Positions 1-10,055 of a DNA stretch of 64,000 nt are shown in pieces (the first letter of the stretch is position 1; each line of letters starts with the position of its first letter). Position numbers and translations under genes: made by a program. Where the stretch lies: the NCBI RefSeq assembly GCF_030704535.1, contig NC_081819.1, positions 15,418,501 to 15,482,500 of the forward strand, written 5' to 3'. The notes under the pieces were generated by a model. It was not told where the DNA came from, did not search any database, and saw only the letters and a list, made by a program, of their open reading frames with translations. This DNA is from Vitis vinifera (taxonomy: Eukaryota > Streptophyta > Magnoliopsida > Vitales > Vitaceae).

Positions 1-180
1 AATAAATTCATGAGAATTCTAACGATAGGTTTCCAATTAAATGAGATTTGTTTGATGCTATGTCGTAATGTGCAAATGACTTCCTTCTCTTCATGGTATC
101 CAAGTTGCTAGGCCCAAAAGGATTAATGAATTCATTAGAAATCTAATAAGATTTGATTCAAATGGTATCCCCCTTGCTTA
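1..180 (+). repeat. 3' flank of a type I Yippee-like unit lying left of the window
   Basis: The first ~120 bases match the region downstream of the type I genes at 6482-6620 and 21660-21760, sharing the start 'aataaattcatgagaattct' and the later 'catggtatccaagttgc'. In those copies the stretch lies 150-300 bases beyond the last exon. The window therefore probably opens just downstream of another cluster member. No coding sequence is visible here. Confidence 0.5.
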
Positions 181-460
181 ATTAGTTAATTATCCGAGAA
201 ATCAAGGGAGCTGAAATTATTCAGTATGTTGCATAAACCAAACAAGACATATATGGTTAAACAAGTTTAAAATCGTTTAGGTATCTAATTCTAACAAAAT
301 AAGATTTTAATTTTTGAAATTAAGTAATTAGACTAGACCATAAAATGATTTAGACCATAATATGTATAACTCATGTATTTTGGAAAGTCGTCTTGTAAAT
401 ATTTAAAGGTTGTAATGTATATGAAAGACAATATACTATGGCCATTCATTTTCTCTTATA

Positions 461-472
461 TGGTATCATAGC
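461..472 (+). other. Primer-binding site of the Copia fragment
   Basis: TGGTATCATAGC differs at one position from the common plant Copia primer-binding site TGGTATCAGAGC, which is complementary to the 3' end of initiator tRNA-Met. It lies just upstream of the gag start, as expected after a 5' LTR. Confidence 0.5.
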
Positions 473-502
473 TATTCTAGCTCCCACGAGTTTCTTTTCA
501 CC

Positions 503-1372
503 ATGACCGATGCAAACTCTTTGCCAACAATGAACCTCAACCATCTATCTAGTTGCCTTCAACGTAGTTAGTCGACTTCTACTCAAGCTTCCTCCCGCTA
601 ACTATTATTCATGGAAATCTTTGATGCCCTGCTCTTGGCTATGGTTTACTTGACGGAACTAATCCCTGTCCCTCCTCCGAAATCACAATTGATGACAAGC
701 AAAATTTGAATCCTAACTACAGTTTATTGATAAGAAAGGACAAACTTCTGCTTCTAGGGGTTAAAGTTGTTCATGTGGTTCTTTCATGCAAAACCTCTAC
801 TGAAACATGGGATCATCTTGCCGAGCTTTATGCCGATCCCTTATCCTCCAGAACCATGGGATTCACAGAGCAACTCACTTTTCTCAACCGTGGCTCCCAA
901 CCCATTGCTAATTATCTTGTTGTTCACGATAGTGCTGATGAACTCTATCTTCTTGGGGCACCCATTCCAAACCAATATCCCATCACTCACACACTCGATG
1001 GTATTGGTAATGAATTCAAAGAAATTTTTGTAGTTGTACAAGCATGGGATACTGTGATCACCTTTGTTGAGCTGCATGACAAATTAGTAAAGTCTGAAGC
1101 CTTCTCATGTGAGAAGAGCTTCATGCTATCAGGAACCTTGGTGGTATTACTGTTAACAATGCCCAATCCTCATATTTCAATAGGGACCAAAACCCTATCA
1201 AGAAATCTTTTCCCAACAAGAGAGGACAACAAGGTTCACACCCTCTCATTCGGGGATAAAAAAACCAACAAGAATGCCACGAATCACATAATAAGCAAGA
1301 ATGCCCCAGTAATATGACAATTCTATGAGAAGAAAGGCTACATTACTTGCCAATGTTATATTGCTAATTAGA
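503..1372 (+). pseudogene. Copia gag remnant
   Basis: An ATG at 503 opens a short Gag N-terminus that soon hits stops. The frame at 706-1317 is open for 203 residues and carries typical Copia Gag phrases such as 'TSTETWDHLAELYAD' and 'ELYLLGAPIPNQY', matching the UBN2/retrotransposon Gag family that coats the RNA. The zinc-knuckle region after 1320 is degraded. The stops and frame changes make it a pseudogene. Confidence 0.7.
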
Positions 1373-1437
1373 AATCGTTCCTTTCATCCAACCCTACTGC
1401 CAACCCAACTATCAACACCAACACCTCCTCACCTAGT

Positions 1438-1932
1438 TGGCTCTTGGATATCAGTGCCTCCTATCACGTTTCATCGAATCTAAACAGCTTATCTCTTCAC
1501 CAACCATACAAGGGTCCAAATGATATCTTCATTAGTGATGGTAGAGGTTTAAACATTACTCATGTTGGCAAGACAACTCTCTCCACTCCATCTCATTCGT
1601 TCTTTCTCTCTCTCGCTAATGTCTTGTGTGTTCCAACTATGAAACAAAACCTAATTTATGTCTCTCAATTCTGCAAGACAAATAATGCTTCCATTGAATT
1701 TAACCCCTCCTCTTTTTGTGTGAAGGATCTAACCATGGGGGCACTCCTGCCTTGGGGATGTAGCAAGAATAATGTCTATGAGTGGTCAATTAAAGATGCT
1801 TCCACTGAAAGGATCAAACGAGCTTGCATTGGTGTCAAAAGGTCTCTAAATTTTTACACCAAATTGCCTTCTCAGAATAATCTTTCAGTTTCTTCCATGC
1901 ACAATACCTTATCAGAGGATTTAAGTAAATAA
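1438..1932 (+). pseudogene. Copia protease / GAG-pre-integrase remnant
   Basis: The frame has the layout of a Copia aspartic protease followed by the pre-integrase linker ('NVLCVPTMKQNLIYVSQFCK', 'ASIEFNPSSFCVKD'). The catalytic Asp-Thr/Ser-Gly triad near the start reads Asp-Ile-Ser, so the protease site is lost. The open frame ends at 1932, just inside non-element flank. This is a dead fragment of the same insertion as the gag remnant. Confidence 0.7.
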
Positions 1933-2300
1933 TTAGGGTTTGTTTGTCAACCATTTTCCCCAAAGTGGTTTTCTATTTTTGAGAACTACTAAGAAGAAAA
2001 AGAGAAAAATATATTTGATAATGACTAAATATGAATTATTAAAAACTATTTTCTAAGTAACATTTCAAAAATATTATCAAAATGCACTATTAAACCCTTA
2101 ATCTATATAAATCTTAAATGGGAAACAAATCAAATGAACTTCAAATGCATCTCTACAGTAAAAAAGGAGCTACGAGAATTTGACCGGATTGATGACCAAA
2201 AAGACCAAGAATTTGTTGAATGTGAAATCAACAACTTCCAAATTATAATGTTTTCTATTCAATCAAAAAATAAAAAAATAAAAAAAATAAAAATCAAATG
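1900..2300 (-). repeat. Orphan type I leader module fused to the tail of a type II unit
   Basis: Bases 1915-2040 repeat the flank seen at 19094, 25850 and (inverted) 48430. Bases 2130-2240 are one - strand copy of the type I leader module, whose core in gene orientation reads 'gttgatttcacattcaac'. At about 2245 the sequence switches to the stretch just after the stop codon of type II genes ('ttctattcaatcaaa'). The type II gene that should precede this tail is missing, which marks a deletion junction. Confidence 0.55.
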
Positions 2301-3780
2301 TTGTGATGTCAAGTGAATATAATTGTAGTTGTTAGTACTACTTGCTGAATATATGTAGTGTATACTATTGCCTCCTTTGTATTAATCTCATTGATAAGGG
2401 TGAGTAATGATTACAATTCATCAAAATTTTATAATATAATCCTAATAAATTAAATCAATGTGATAAGGAATGTGTTTCACTTAAATAAACATTATTCTAT
2501 CCCAAAACTTTCATTAAAATTTATTCCAATTTAACTATTTATATTATTTTTTTTATTGCAATCAAAGATGTGAATTTAATAATTTAGGCACTAAAGAATG
2601 TGATTTCAATGCTCATTTCTAATTTTATTGATTGAAATAATTACATTGGACGAGTATTGAAATGCTTTGATTATAAACTTGCTCTTGATGTTGGCACATG
2701 TGGAGAATGTCTCATGATAATGATTTGGTCCACTAAAATTTTGATATTTAGTCCTAAATGTAGTACAATTTATATGAATGAGTTCTTTTCTTCTTCTTCT
2801 TCATTTTTTTATTTTTAATATTCTGGAGAAAGAGAGAGAAAATTCAATAATGGAAATTAACATTTTCAAAAAAGGTTAAATTATTATCCGATTGTTAAAG
2901 ATAAATTAGATTATTTAAAAAATTCATCATATCTATACTTCATTTAAATGACCACAAAATATTCGATGAGTATATTTTAGTTGACATTGGGAGTCTTGTA
3001 AATTCATCTTATTGATAACATATATAAATTATCAATTACATATTAATTGAAATCATATAAAAACCACTTTGGATTATATAAGTTATATATATATATATAT
3101 AAGACATTTAGGTATAAAAAGTACTATTGTTAAATGTATGCTCTAATAAAAAAAATACTTGTCCATTTTATTTTTATTTTTCTTTTTTGTTAATTAAAAA
3201 CCACCTGATTTATTAAGGTGATAATACGTTTTTAAAATTTTTGTTATTTATGGAAAAACTAAATCCTTATAATAAGATAACTAATCTTTAGGGATTTTTC
3301 TTTTTTCCTTTTTAAAAAAATTAGAACTCATTTGTGTTGTCTATGAAATGAAATTAATTAATTTATTTGTGAGATATAAAGCAATTTATATGATACTTCA
3401 CCCAACAAAAGTTTGACATGAAATGCATTAGAGATGGGCAATATCCACTTGAATGTTTAGATTACCATCAATAACTATGCCCAAAGTTTGTTTTAGAATG
3501 GGTCTAAAGGTCACATTACCTCTCCATATATAGAAAATCAAAATTCATGAAAGTCAATTTTCTTCTTCTTAGTCTGAATGTCACATAGTCTTGAATTTTT
3601 GGCACAAAGCTAATAACTAGAGATTTGTAGAAAGGCCAATCTTACAAGACAAAAATGTAAAACTTACACATTATTGATGTGGCATTGAATTGTGTTGAAA
3701 TGGCTATTGGAGGCAACACCTACAAGAGTAGTAGAGAAAGCATGAAATCTTGAAAGACAAACTTTCATTACAAGTTATAT
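2300..3780 (+). repeat. Downstream flank of a type II unit, copy A (no gene)
   Basis: This stretch matches, in inverted orientation, the downstream flanks of the - strand type II genes at 32657-34032 and 45480-46861. Shared landmarks are 'caaatgttgtgatgtcaa', 'ggacgagtattgaaat' and, further out, 'ggcacaaagctaataac'. It is AT-rich with an (AT)n run near 3085-3100. No open frame here is supported. Confidence 0.65.
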
Positions 3781-3799
3781 ATGAATGATCAAAATAAGA

Positions 3800-4460
3800 C
3801 CATAAAAATGAAAAGGTCATAAGAGAAGGTTATATTGTAATTCCTACAACAAAATCTCATAGGAGATTTTTTGGCATCAACAAAAGCTTAAAGCCTATTA
3901 TCAGTTTTTTTTTTTTAATTGTTCGGGAGTTGGGAATTGCCCCTAAAACTTGGAAGAAAAATATTGCACTAGAAATTAGGAATTATTAGGTTGTTTCTTG
4001 ATTGATCATGCATACGGTATGCTAAATAATGAGTATGAGATAGAATGGAGAAACAAGTCATTTCAATATAAAGGAGGTATCAAAGTCATTTTGATACTAG
4101 GAGGAAATCAGTGTTGGAAGGCTCTTTGGAAATTATCATTTTGATAAAGTTCAAGGCATATGAGTAGTAGAAATTGGATGTCTGATGCCCTTTTTCAAAC
4201 CTATTTTGATACCAGAATGTGTTCTATTGAAATTTTGATAAATCACCTAGAGAGTCAAGACTTAGTTTCCTTCATCGGTTATAGTCAATAACATTTGGAC
4301 ATAATTTTGATACTCAAAAACCTTTGTAGGATATTTTGATACCAATGGGGATGACAGACTCATTTATCAAATTTTCACTACCAAAAATTAATGTCTACAC
4401 CAAACCGATATAAGCTCAAGATTTTGGCAAACACTTGCATTTTTGCATTTTGATACCACA
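3800..4460. repeat. LTR-like remnant with recurrent TTTTGATAC motifs
   Basis: The words 'attttgatac' or 'attttgataa' recur at about 4081, 4136, 4203, 4231, 4302, 4333 and 4449. This resembles LTR or intergenic repeat sequence rather than coding DNA. There is no protein similarity and no clear terminal repeat. From about 4500 the flank of the type I promoter resumes, as at 40740-40880. Confidence 0.3.
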
Positions 4461-4715
4461 AAAATTATATAGAATATGTTATGTTTTTTAAAAACTAATA
4501 GAACAACATTTTTTTTTATCATTGTTTCAAAAGAAAAATAAAAGTTCATGATATTTTTTTTTAAATTATATATTTTTAATATGCATTCTATTTGATGTTG
4601 GACTTTACACATGATGTCTCAATATTCTTTTACTAATAAAAACATGTGATGGCAAGGTGGTAATATGAAGGTTGTTGAGTGTAATGACAGTCTTGTATAA
4701 CTTAACTGCTTAGAG

Positions 4716-4722
4716 TATATAA
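4716..4722 (+). promoter_or_regulatory. TATA box of the type I gene at 5553
   Basis: TATATAA sits in the phrase 'gagtatataatcatcac', which recurs upstream of the other type I genes at 20058, 22456, 50174 (-) and 52615 (-). It lies about 40-70 bases before the first leader module, so it is a plausible core promoter. Confidence 0.6.
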
Positions 4723-4756
4723 TCATCACTACTCTTTAACATTCATAACTGTCTCT

Positions 4757-5410
4757 CTTTCCAACCAATAACTAACTCTCGCTTCCTCTCACTTTCCCTA
4801 GAAAATTCAACTTTCTAGCTTTCACCCATCTGAGACAATCTTATAATTTGGTAGTTGTTGATTTCACATTCAACAATTTCTTGGTGTTTTTGGTCATCAA
4901 TCCTGTAAAATTCTCCTAACCCTTTTATTTCTTCCTTTCTTTGGTTCTTTCTTAATTTCTGTAGAGATCCATTTCAAGTTCATTTGCTTTGTTTCCTGTA
5001 TAAGATTCATATCTGTTTCTCTATCACTTTCTCTCAGTTTCGTTCACTTTCTCCAGAAAATTAATTTTTTCAAGTTTGCTAGTTTTCATGAATCTGATGA
5101 CTTGGCTGTACTCGATTTCACATTCAACAATTTCTTGGTCTTTTTGGTCATATATCTGTAAAAATTCTCCAAACCTTTTTCTTTCTTTCTTTCTGGAGAG
5201 ATCCATTTCAAGTTCATTTGCTTTCTTTCCTATATGAGATGAGATTCATAACTGTTTTTCTCTCACTTTCGCTCACTTTCTCCAGAAAATTAAATTCAAG
5301 CTTGGTAGCTTTCAAGAATCTGATAGCTTGGGTATCGTTGATTTCACATTCAGTAATTTCTTCTGAGTCTTGTTCATCATCGATTAGGTACAAATATATT
5401 AACTAATCCT
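4757..5410 (+). repeat. Leader-module array of the type I gene (three copies)
   Basis: Three diverged copies of a ~230-240-bp module lie between TATA box and coding start, at roughly 4757-5030, 5035-5260 and 5265-5410. Each has a CT-rich start ('ctctcactttc'), the stretch 'gctttcaagaatctgat', the core 'gttgatttcacattca', and then 'tttttggtcatca' followed by a GGTAAAA or GGTACA step that could serve as a splice donor. The array is presumably transcribed as a spliced or unspliced leader. It is open in an antisense frame as well, but I see no reason to call that coding. Confidence 0.55.
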
Positions 5411-5552
5411 TTCTTTCTTTTTTTGGATATCTTAACACATCCGTAACTGTTTGGTTCTCAGTTTCTTGGTCGTGGAAGTTGTTGCTTTCAAATTAATCTT
5501 ATTGAATCCTTTTTTACAATATTTTTATTCTTTCTCTCAAACTTAATTCTAA

Positions 5553-6351
5553 ATGCATGGGTTAAGGAGAGTGATAGTTCCGGCAACAACCATGGCAATA
5601 CAAAATCCCAGCGACCCAATTCCAACACAAAATCCCAGCGACCCAATTCCAACACAAAATCCCAGCAACCCAATTCCAACACAAAATCCCAGCGACCCAA
5701 TTCCAACACAAAATCCCGACCCAACTCCAATATGGATCAGCTGTAACCACTGCCGTCGACGCTTTGTTAGCATGCAAAACATTCAAGTATGTCTCTCCTT
5801 GCCATGACTTGCAATGAATGCACTTGTTTTAATTGGACTATTTTATGTTTCACATTTCTTGTATATTTCTTTGATGAATGTTCTCCTTGTAGGCTGTTGT
5901 TGTACAAGCCAGGGATCCCAGTTCTATCTACTATGTGGCTGATGATTCGTATGTTTTCTTTATTGGTTGAAAAGAAAGACAGATCCATTGTTATTCATTT
6001 CAATTAATATATATATATAAGCCTACATTTGTGTTTTGTTCATGGATGCAGTTATCGCATATTCCGTCCTGGCATATTCAGTCATCCCAAAGAAGTAAGT
6101 TTTGAATGGATTAGGGCTGCCAATCAGACGACTAATCTTGTCGTGGGCCGTATGTACTGTTCCAAATGCGCACAACCTGCTGGCTGGAAAGTCGTAAGAA
6201 ATACCATTCACTTGTTGCTGTGAATTTTCTGTTTTATGTGCTGGCAAGTTAATTTTAATCTCACATGCAGCTTGAGGGGAGCCAATGGCACCCTGCTATC
6301 CGTGCAGGCCAGGTTTTGCTGCCAGTTCCTCCTGCTCGTCCTCGCTACTAA
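5553..6351 (+). CDS. Type I Yippee-like protein with a Pro-rich repeat (four exons)
   Basis: Proposed exons are 5553-5786, 5893-5948, 6052-6193 and 6271-6351, all with GT-AG introns (phases 0, 2, 0), giving 170 residues. Residues 17-55 are nine-residue QNPSDPIPT repeats. C64-x2-C67 closes exon 1, and C133-x2-C136 precedes GW at 141-142. The last exon ends in a GQVLL strand. This pattern fits the Yippee-like zinc fold, where four cysteines bind one zinc ion; the molecular role of plant members is poorly known. The ATG at 5553 matches the 'ATGCATGGG' start of the paralogue at 23129. The protein is more diverged than the type II genes of the cluster, so the family call is an inference from cysteine spacing and exon phases. 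All exons are open, so it may be functional. Confidence 0.65.
5601..5723 (+). repeat. 27-bp coding minisatellite in exon 1
   Basis: There are four tandem 27-bp units (5601-5627, 5628-5654, 5655-5681, 5682-5708) and a partial fifth. The units are identical except one base in the third (Asp to Asn). Each encodes QNPSDPIPT. The paralogues at 23129 and 51936 have only short, unrepeated Pro-rich stretches at this place, so the expansion is specific to this gene. Confidence 0.9.
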
Positions 6352-7610
6352 GAATCTCAATGCAGTTGTCCAATGTGATAAACACGTGGGTGCAATATCA
6401 AGTGAATAAAATTTGAAACTTGAAGTAGGATTACAATTGCATGCAACGATGCATGTCTTAGTCATTTGTTCCTTCAGCAGAATGTTTTCAGAAGCTTTTA
6501 TGTTGGGATGAATAAATTCTTGAGAAACCTAATAATAGATAAGATACGTTTGATGTTGTTTGGTAATGCGGAAATGAGTTCCTTTCTTCTTGCTCTCCAG
6601 GTTGCAATGCCTAAAAGCATTGAACATTTGACCCATTAATGCCTCAAAATGGTTCAATTAATTCCATATGGAAGATACTTGAAATTTTTTACTGTTGCCT
6701 TATCTTTATCTGATTCTTTGAGTTTAATCATGGCATCACTGTCAATTGCACTTTGACAACCCTTGATGAACAAAAAAAACTTTCATCTTGATTCTTCATA
6801 GACTAAAATCATTATCCCCTATGAATTTATCCCTTTCCTCAAACAGTTTGTAATCTGAAGGTCCCATGTTCGATCCACACTCATCGCACCAATTGTCGTG
6901 TAAAAATACTCGCACCAGAAATTCAAAGAAAGCAAAACAAAAAAGAATCAAAGAACAACACAATTACGTGGTTTAGATAATGTGCCCTACATCCACGGAT
7001 GCATACACTGTAGAGTCAATTTCATTGATGAACAGTTTTCAGTACAAGCTTATTACAATTTTCTTCCTTTATTCTATTTGATTTCCCAGAAATACTTACC
7101 AAGAAAATCTTCTCTATTTTCTCTCAAACACTCCCCAAAGCTTTTCAAGAAATCAAGTAAGTTTCTATTCTATTACAACAGTTTGTATACCCCTATATAT
7201 TAGCACCATATAAGACTAACTGATATAACAACTTCTAATAGAAACAACCAGCTTTGGCCTATGTAGCACTCAATACAAATCCTGAACCGATCATCTCAAT
7301 GGTTTATAAGTCTCTATAATTATACTATATTTTGTTTATTTTTCATCGTTTTAATTAAAAAGTGGGAAAAAGACATCCCAGATTTTAACAAGAAAATTAA
7401 TTAGGAGCTAAATCTCTAATTTGGGCAGTATGTATACAATTCTCTCTCTCACTCTCTCATCTGGAGAAGCTCATATATATTGTCTACTTGAAAGTTCTTG
7501 AATCTCTTCATCAATAAATGATTGAATGATCTTTCTTCTTTTGTGAAGAGTTGAAGTAAATAAGCAGTAAAAACCCATCAAGAAGTTGATATAATTCCCA
7601 TTGATTTATA
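6352..7610. other. Downstream flank of the type I gene and an LTR-like remnant
   Basis: Bases 6352-6620 are the type I downstream flank (as at 21600-21760). Bases 6850-7260 have the texture of a decayed LTR or leader ('ttacgtggtttag', a polypyrimidine stretch, 'tatacccctatatatt'), without recognisable ends. No gene is supported from 6352 to 7610. Confidence 0.35.
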
Positions 7611-7732
7611 CATTTGCGTCCAAGTTGAGATGTCCCTTAATTATCATCTCAACGGGTTCTATGGATGTCCCTCTTGCTTCACCGGCTTCGGTTTGAGACA
7701 TGATGTTATCTGCCCAGTGCCCAGTACTATGC

Positions 7733-7838
7733 ATCGATGCAGAGTGAATCTAAGCTATGGAGGAGTACAAAGTCGATTTCATGCTATGGAGGAGTACAAA
7801 GTGAATCTATGAATCGATGCAGAGTGAATCTAAGCTAT
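7733..7838 (+). repeat. Short interleaved direct repeats
   Basis: A 26-base word ending in 'gtgaatctaagctat' occurs at 7733-7758 and 7813-7838. Between them a 20-base word starting 'gctatggaggag' occurs at 7754-7773 and 7783-7802. This looks like a small local tandem rearrangement. It lies inside a short open frame (7630-7812) that I do not regard as a gene. Confidence 0.7.
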
Positions 7839-7959
7839 AGAGGTTATGTTGTAATTCATGCATTTGGAAATATTTCTCTCATTGTAGCATTTGATTGAAT
7901 TAATGATGTTACATTGTAGTCAATACAGGTTCCCTATCATTTTGAACATATTCCATCCC

Positions 7960-9844
7960 CATTTGAAAAAAAAGAAAATTTAAATTAAAGAGGGGTATGA
8001 AAAAATTCCCCTGATTATTCCAAAAAGCCCACTCCATTTTTATGTCTAGATTGAGGCATTACTGCCAGTAAAAGAGGATGGGGAGCAGTTATTCTTATGT
8101 GGAATTAGGTTATGTCACTTTGTATGCAAATTTTTTCTCTTTAACCTCATCTTGATGAATTGTTTTTAGCCAAATCTTTTGGGAATTCATGACTAGTAGT
8201 GGTATGTTTGAATGTGTCATCCCATCGCCAACTACTCTCATTTATTTATGTTTATTCCTATTCTCATTCAATTAAAAATATTTAAATGGAGTGGTGTAGG
8301 TGTAGAAAATTTCTATGCATACTTGTCCGGTTTAATTTTTTTACAATTTTCTTTTTACCTTTAAATTTTTTAATATAAATATAATTTGTAATTATAAATA
8401 TTATAAATGTTTATAATTTTTATGAAAAGTAAATTTTTCTATTTTATAGATGTTACAAAATTGAAAAATAAAAAAATTAACAATATCATTGCTTGAACCC
8501 ACTTGGAACCTATCCTAGGTTTAAAAACAATCTCCCAAATTCATTTCAAACTCGTTTATTTTTATCTTAAACTCGACTTATTAAGGGTTGAAAATGGGTT
8601 GGGTATTCGAAAAAATCCACCCCCTTGTCATCCTTATTTCTTAGCACATCATCCATTATTTATGTATATACAAGTTAGGCAGTGTTTTATGCAAAGATTA
8701 TACAAATGTGATGATTATATTATTATTTACAAGAATTATGAAATTTTTTATATTATTATATTATTATGCTATTGTTAACCAAAACCACACACGCGAGTAG
8801 AAAATTAAGAAAAAAACAAGATATTAACGTGATTTGGCGATCAATATGATCCATATATCCATGAAGTGCACTAACACTCAACAATCCACTAATAAAAGAA
8901 AAGAGGAGTACAATGGTGAAACTCTAGAAAAGAACTCTCAATTGCGGCCACACTTTCTAAAAAGTAAAACCTTAAAATATAAAAAGGTTAAATATATAAT
9001 AGGGGCAAATTCGATCTCCATGAGCTTAACATAGAGTTCAACCCCCAACATCCTAAGTGAAATGCAACAAAATTGATTCAGATTTCACAATCCAACAACT
9101 ATTATATAGTTTTCAATGATGATTAACTGCATTGTTTAATAAAATTTTTGCTTCTCACCTTTTCAACTTTGTCAAACTCTTAAATACTACTATTGTAATT
9201 CATTCTACTGGTTGGTTTTATAATTTCATTCATCGCTCTCTTACTCTTCAATGTAAGAGGGTGTTTGTTTTTTTGGCTTTTTGCTAAAAACTATTTATTT
9301 TCAGAATTTAGGTTGTTTGTTTTTCTACTTTTTCATGATTTATTATAAACTTTTTATTGAATAGAAAAAACCAAAATATGTAGCTTTTTCTAAATAGAAA
9401 AAATAACATATTGGTTTTTTTTTTTACTTTTTAATACTTAAAAGAAATAAAATAGTACAAAAACAAACAACCTAATATTTAACACTATTAAGCATTAAGG
9501 TTCTATTTAAAATAAAGTAAAAAAACAAACACCACCTAAGTGTGTTAATATTGGTGTGGGAAAACATGCTAAAATGCTACAATGCATTTCCTCATCCATT
9601 TAAAAGGCAATTTGGGGAAGTCAAAAGACCTGTTTTAGCTATTGAATATTAAAGACATTATTCTTTCATGTAGTGCCATGAATGATACATTGGTTTTTCT
9701 CTTTGGCTTCCAAGAATAGTGATATATATGTAATTGATTTTGTAGTTTGAATTAATGTCTCAAATTCCTAATTGATATATATTCCTTTAGATAAAAAATA
9801 CGGTTAACATATTTCCTATATTGATCATTGTAATATTAGATTTG
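7960..9844 (+). repeat. Paralogous block Y, left copy
   Basis: It aligns in inverted orientation with 36297-37690. Shared landmarks include 'ctgattattccaaaaagc', 'aacctatcctaggtttaaa' and the 3' phrase 'attgatcattgtaa'. The block contains a GGATGACAA-type MITE-like stretch (about 8330-8645, also present at 37190-37470) and an LTR-like remnant at 8770-9050; both predate the duplication because both copies have them. No gene is visible. Confidence 0.65.
9258..9535. mobile_element. hAT-like MITE, 278 bp
   Basis: The ends form an imperfect inverted repeat: 'agggtgtttgtttttttggc' at the left against a right end whose complement begins 'gtggtgtttgttttttt'. It is flanked by gtaag/ctaag. The paralogous right copy near 36580 lacks it and reads straight through ('caatccaagtgtgtt' in inverted sense), so insertion after duplication is well supported. 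The interior is non-coding and AT-rich. The family name is an inference from its ends. Confidence 0.75.
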
Positions 9845-9849
9845 CTTAT

Positions 9850-9996
9850 TGTAGAACCTCAGACGTTACCAACTCTCCTAAAAGCAATTGTTGTTAGGAA
9901 AGGCACATACCCTAGCCTTATAATGCATTCACCCAAGCGCCCACGGCGAACACAAGGGGAGTTGATGGACGCGGCCAACCCTCCGATCTGCTAACA
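9850..9996 (-). repeat. 147-bp LTR of the composite element, 3' copy
   Basis: In element orientation it begins TGTTAGCAGATC and ends TTCTACA. It contains 'attataaggctag', a TATA-like word. It differs from its partner at 17938-18084 at about 14 positions, all transitions by my count. It is preceded by a polypurine tract, as a 3' LTR should be. Confidence 0.85.
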
Positions 9997-10010
9997 ATCT
10001 CCCCCTCAAC
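9997..10010 (-). other. Polypurine tract of the composite element
   Basis: The - strand reads GTTGAGGGGGAGAT directly before the short 3' LTR. This is the usual Copia plus-strand primer site and orients the short-LTR element on the - strand. Confidence 0.75.
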
Positions 10011-10040
10011 GACACCCCTGGGGTTCGAACCCGTGACCTC

Positions 10041-10053
10041 GGCTCTGATACCA
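10041..10053 (-). other. Primer-binding site (initiator tRNA-Met type)
   Basis: The - strand reads TGGTATCAGAGCC, the standard plant Copia site. It lies two bases after the CA end of the 1,222-bp LTR, but only about 30 bases before the second polypurine tract. It may belong to either the large or the short element. About 10 bases further on, the - strand has GGGTTCGAACCCC, which resembles a tRNA T-arm / box B. Confidence 0.75.
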
Positions 10054-10055
10054 CT

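Larger units (their letters stand above)
200..1900 (+). mobile_element. Decayed Ty1/Copia retrotransposon fragment (RE1-like), 5' part only
   Basis: Reading left to right there is LTR-like sequence, a tRNA-Met-type primer-binding site at 461-472, a gag start at 503, a gag remnant to about 1370, and a protease/pre-integrase remnant at 1438-1830. The element then stops: the sequence at about 1900 rejoins a flank ('acaatacctta...') also seen near 25845 and 48460. Integrase, reverse transcriptase and the 3' LTR are absent. Several stop codons and frame changes separate the parts. The exact left boundary and any target-site duplication could not be fixed. Confidence 0.72.

Noticed and set aside
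5488..5786. Antisense open frames with repeated WDFVLELGR or GILCWNWVA units
   Set aside because: These are shadows of the 27-bp repeat in exon 1 on the + strand.
7630..7812. Open frame with CPSC as a possible Yippee-like exon
   Set aside because: It lacks the flanking splice signals, the second CxxC and the GW, and runs into local direct repeats.
10019..10053. tRNA gene on the + strand
   Set aside because: Only T-arm-like and acceptor-like parts are present; no D-arm or anticodon arm can be formed. It is the primer-binding region of a retroelement.
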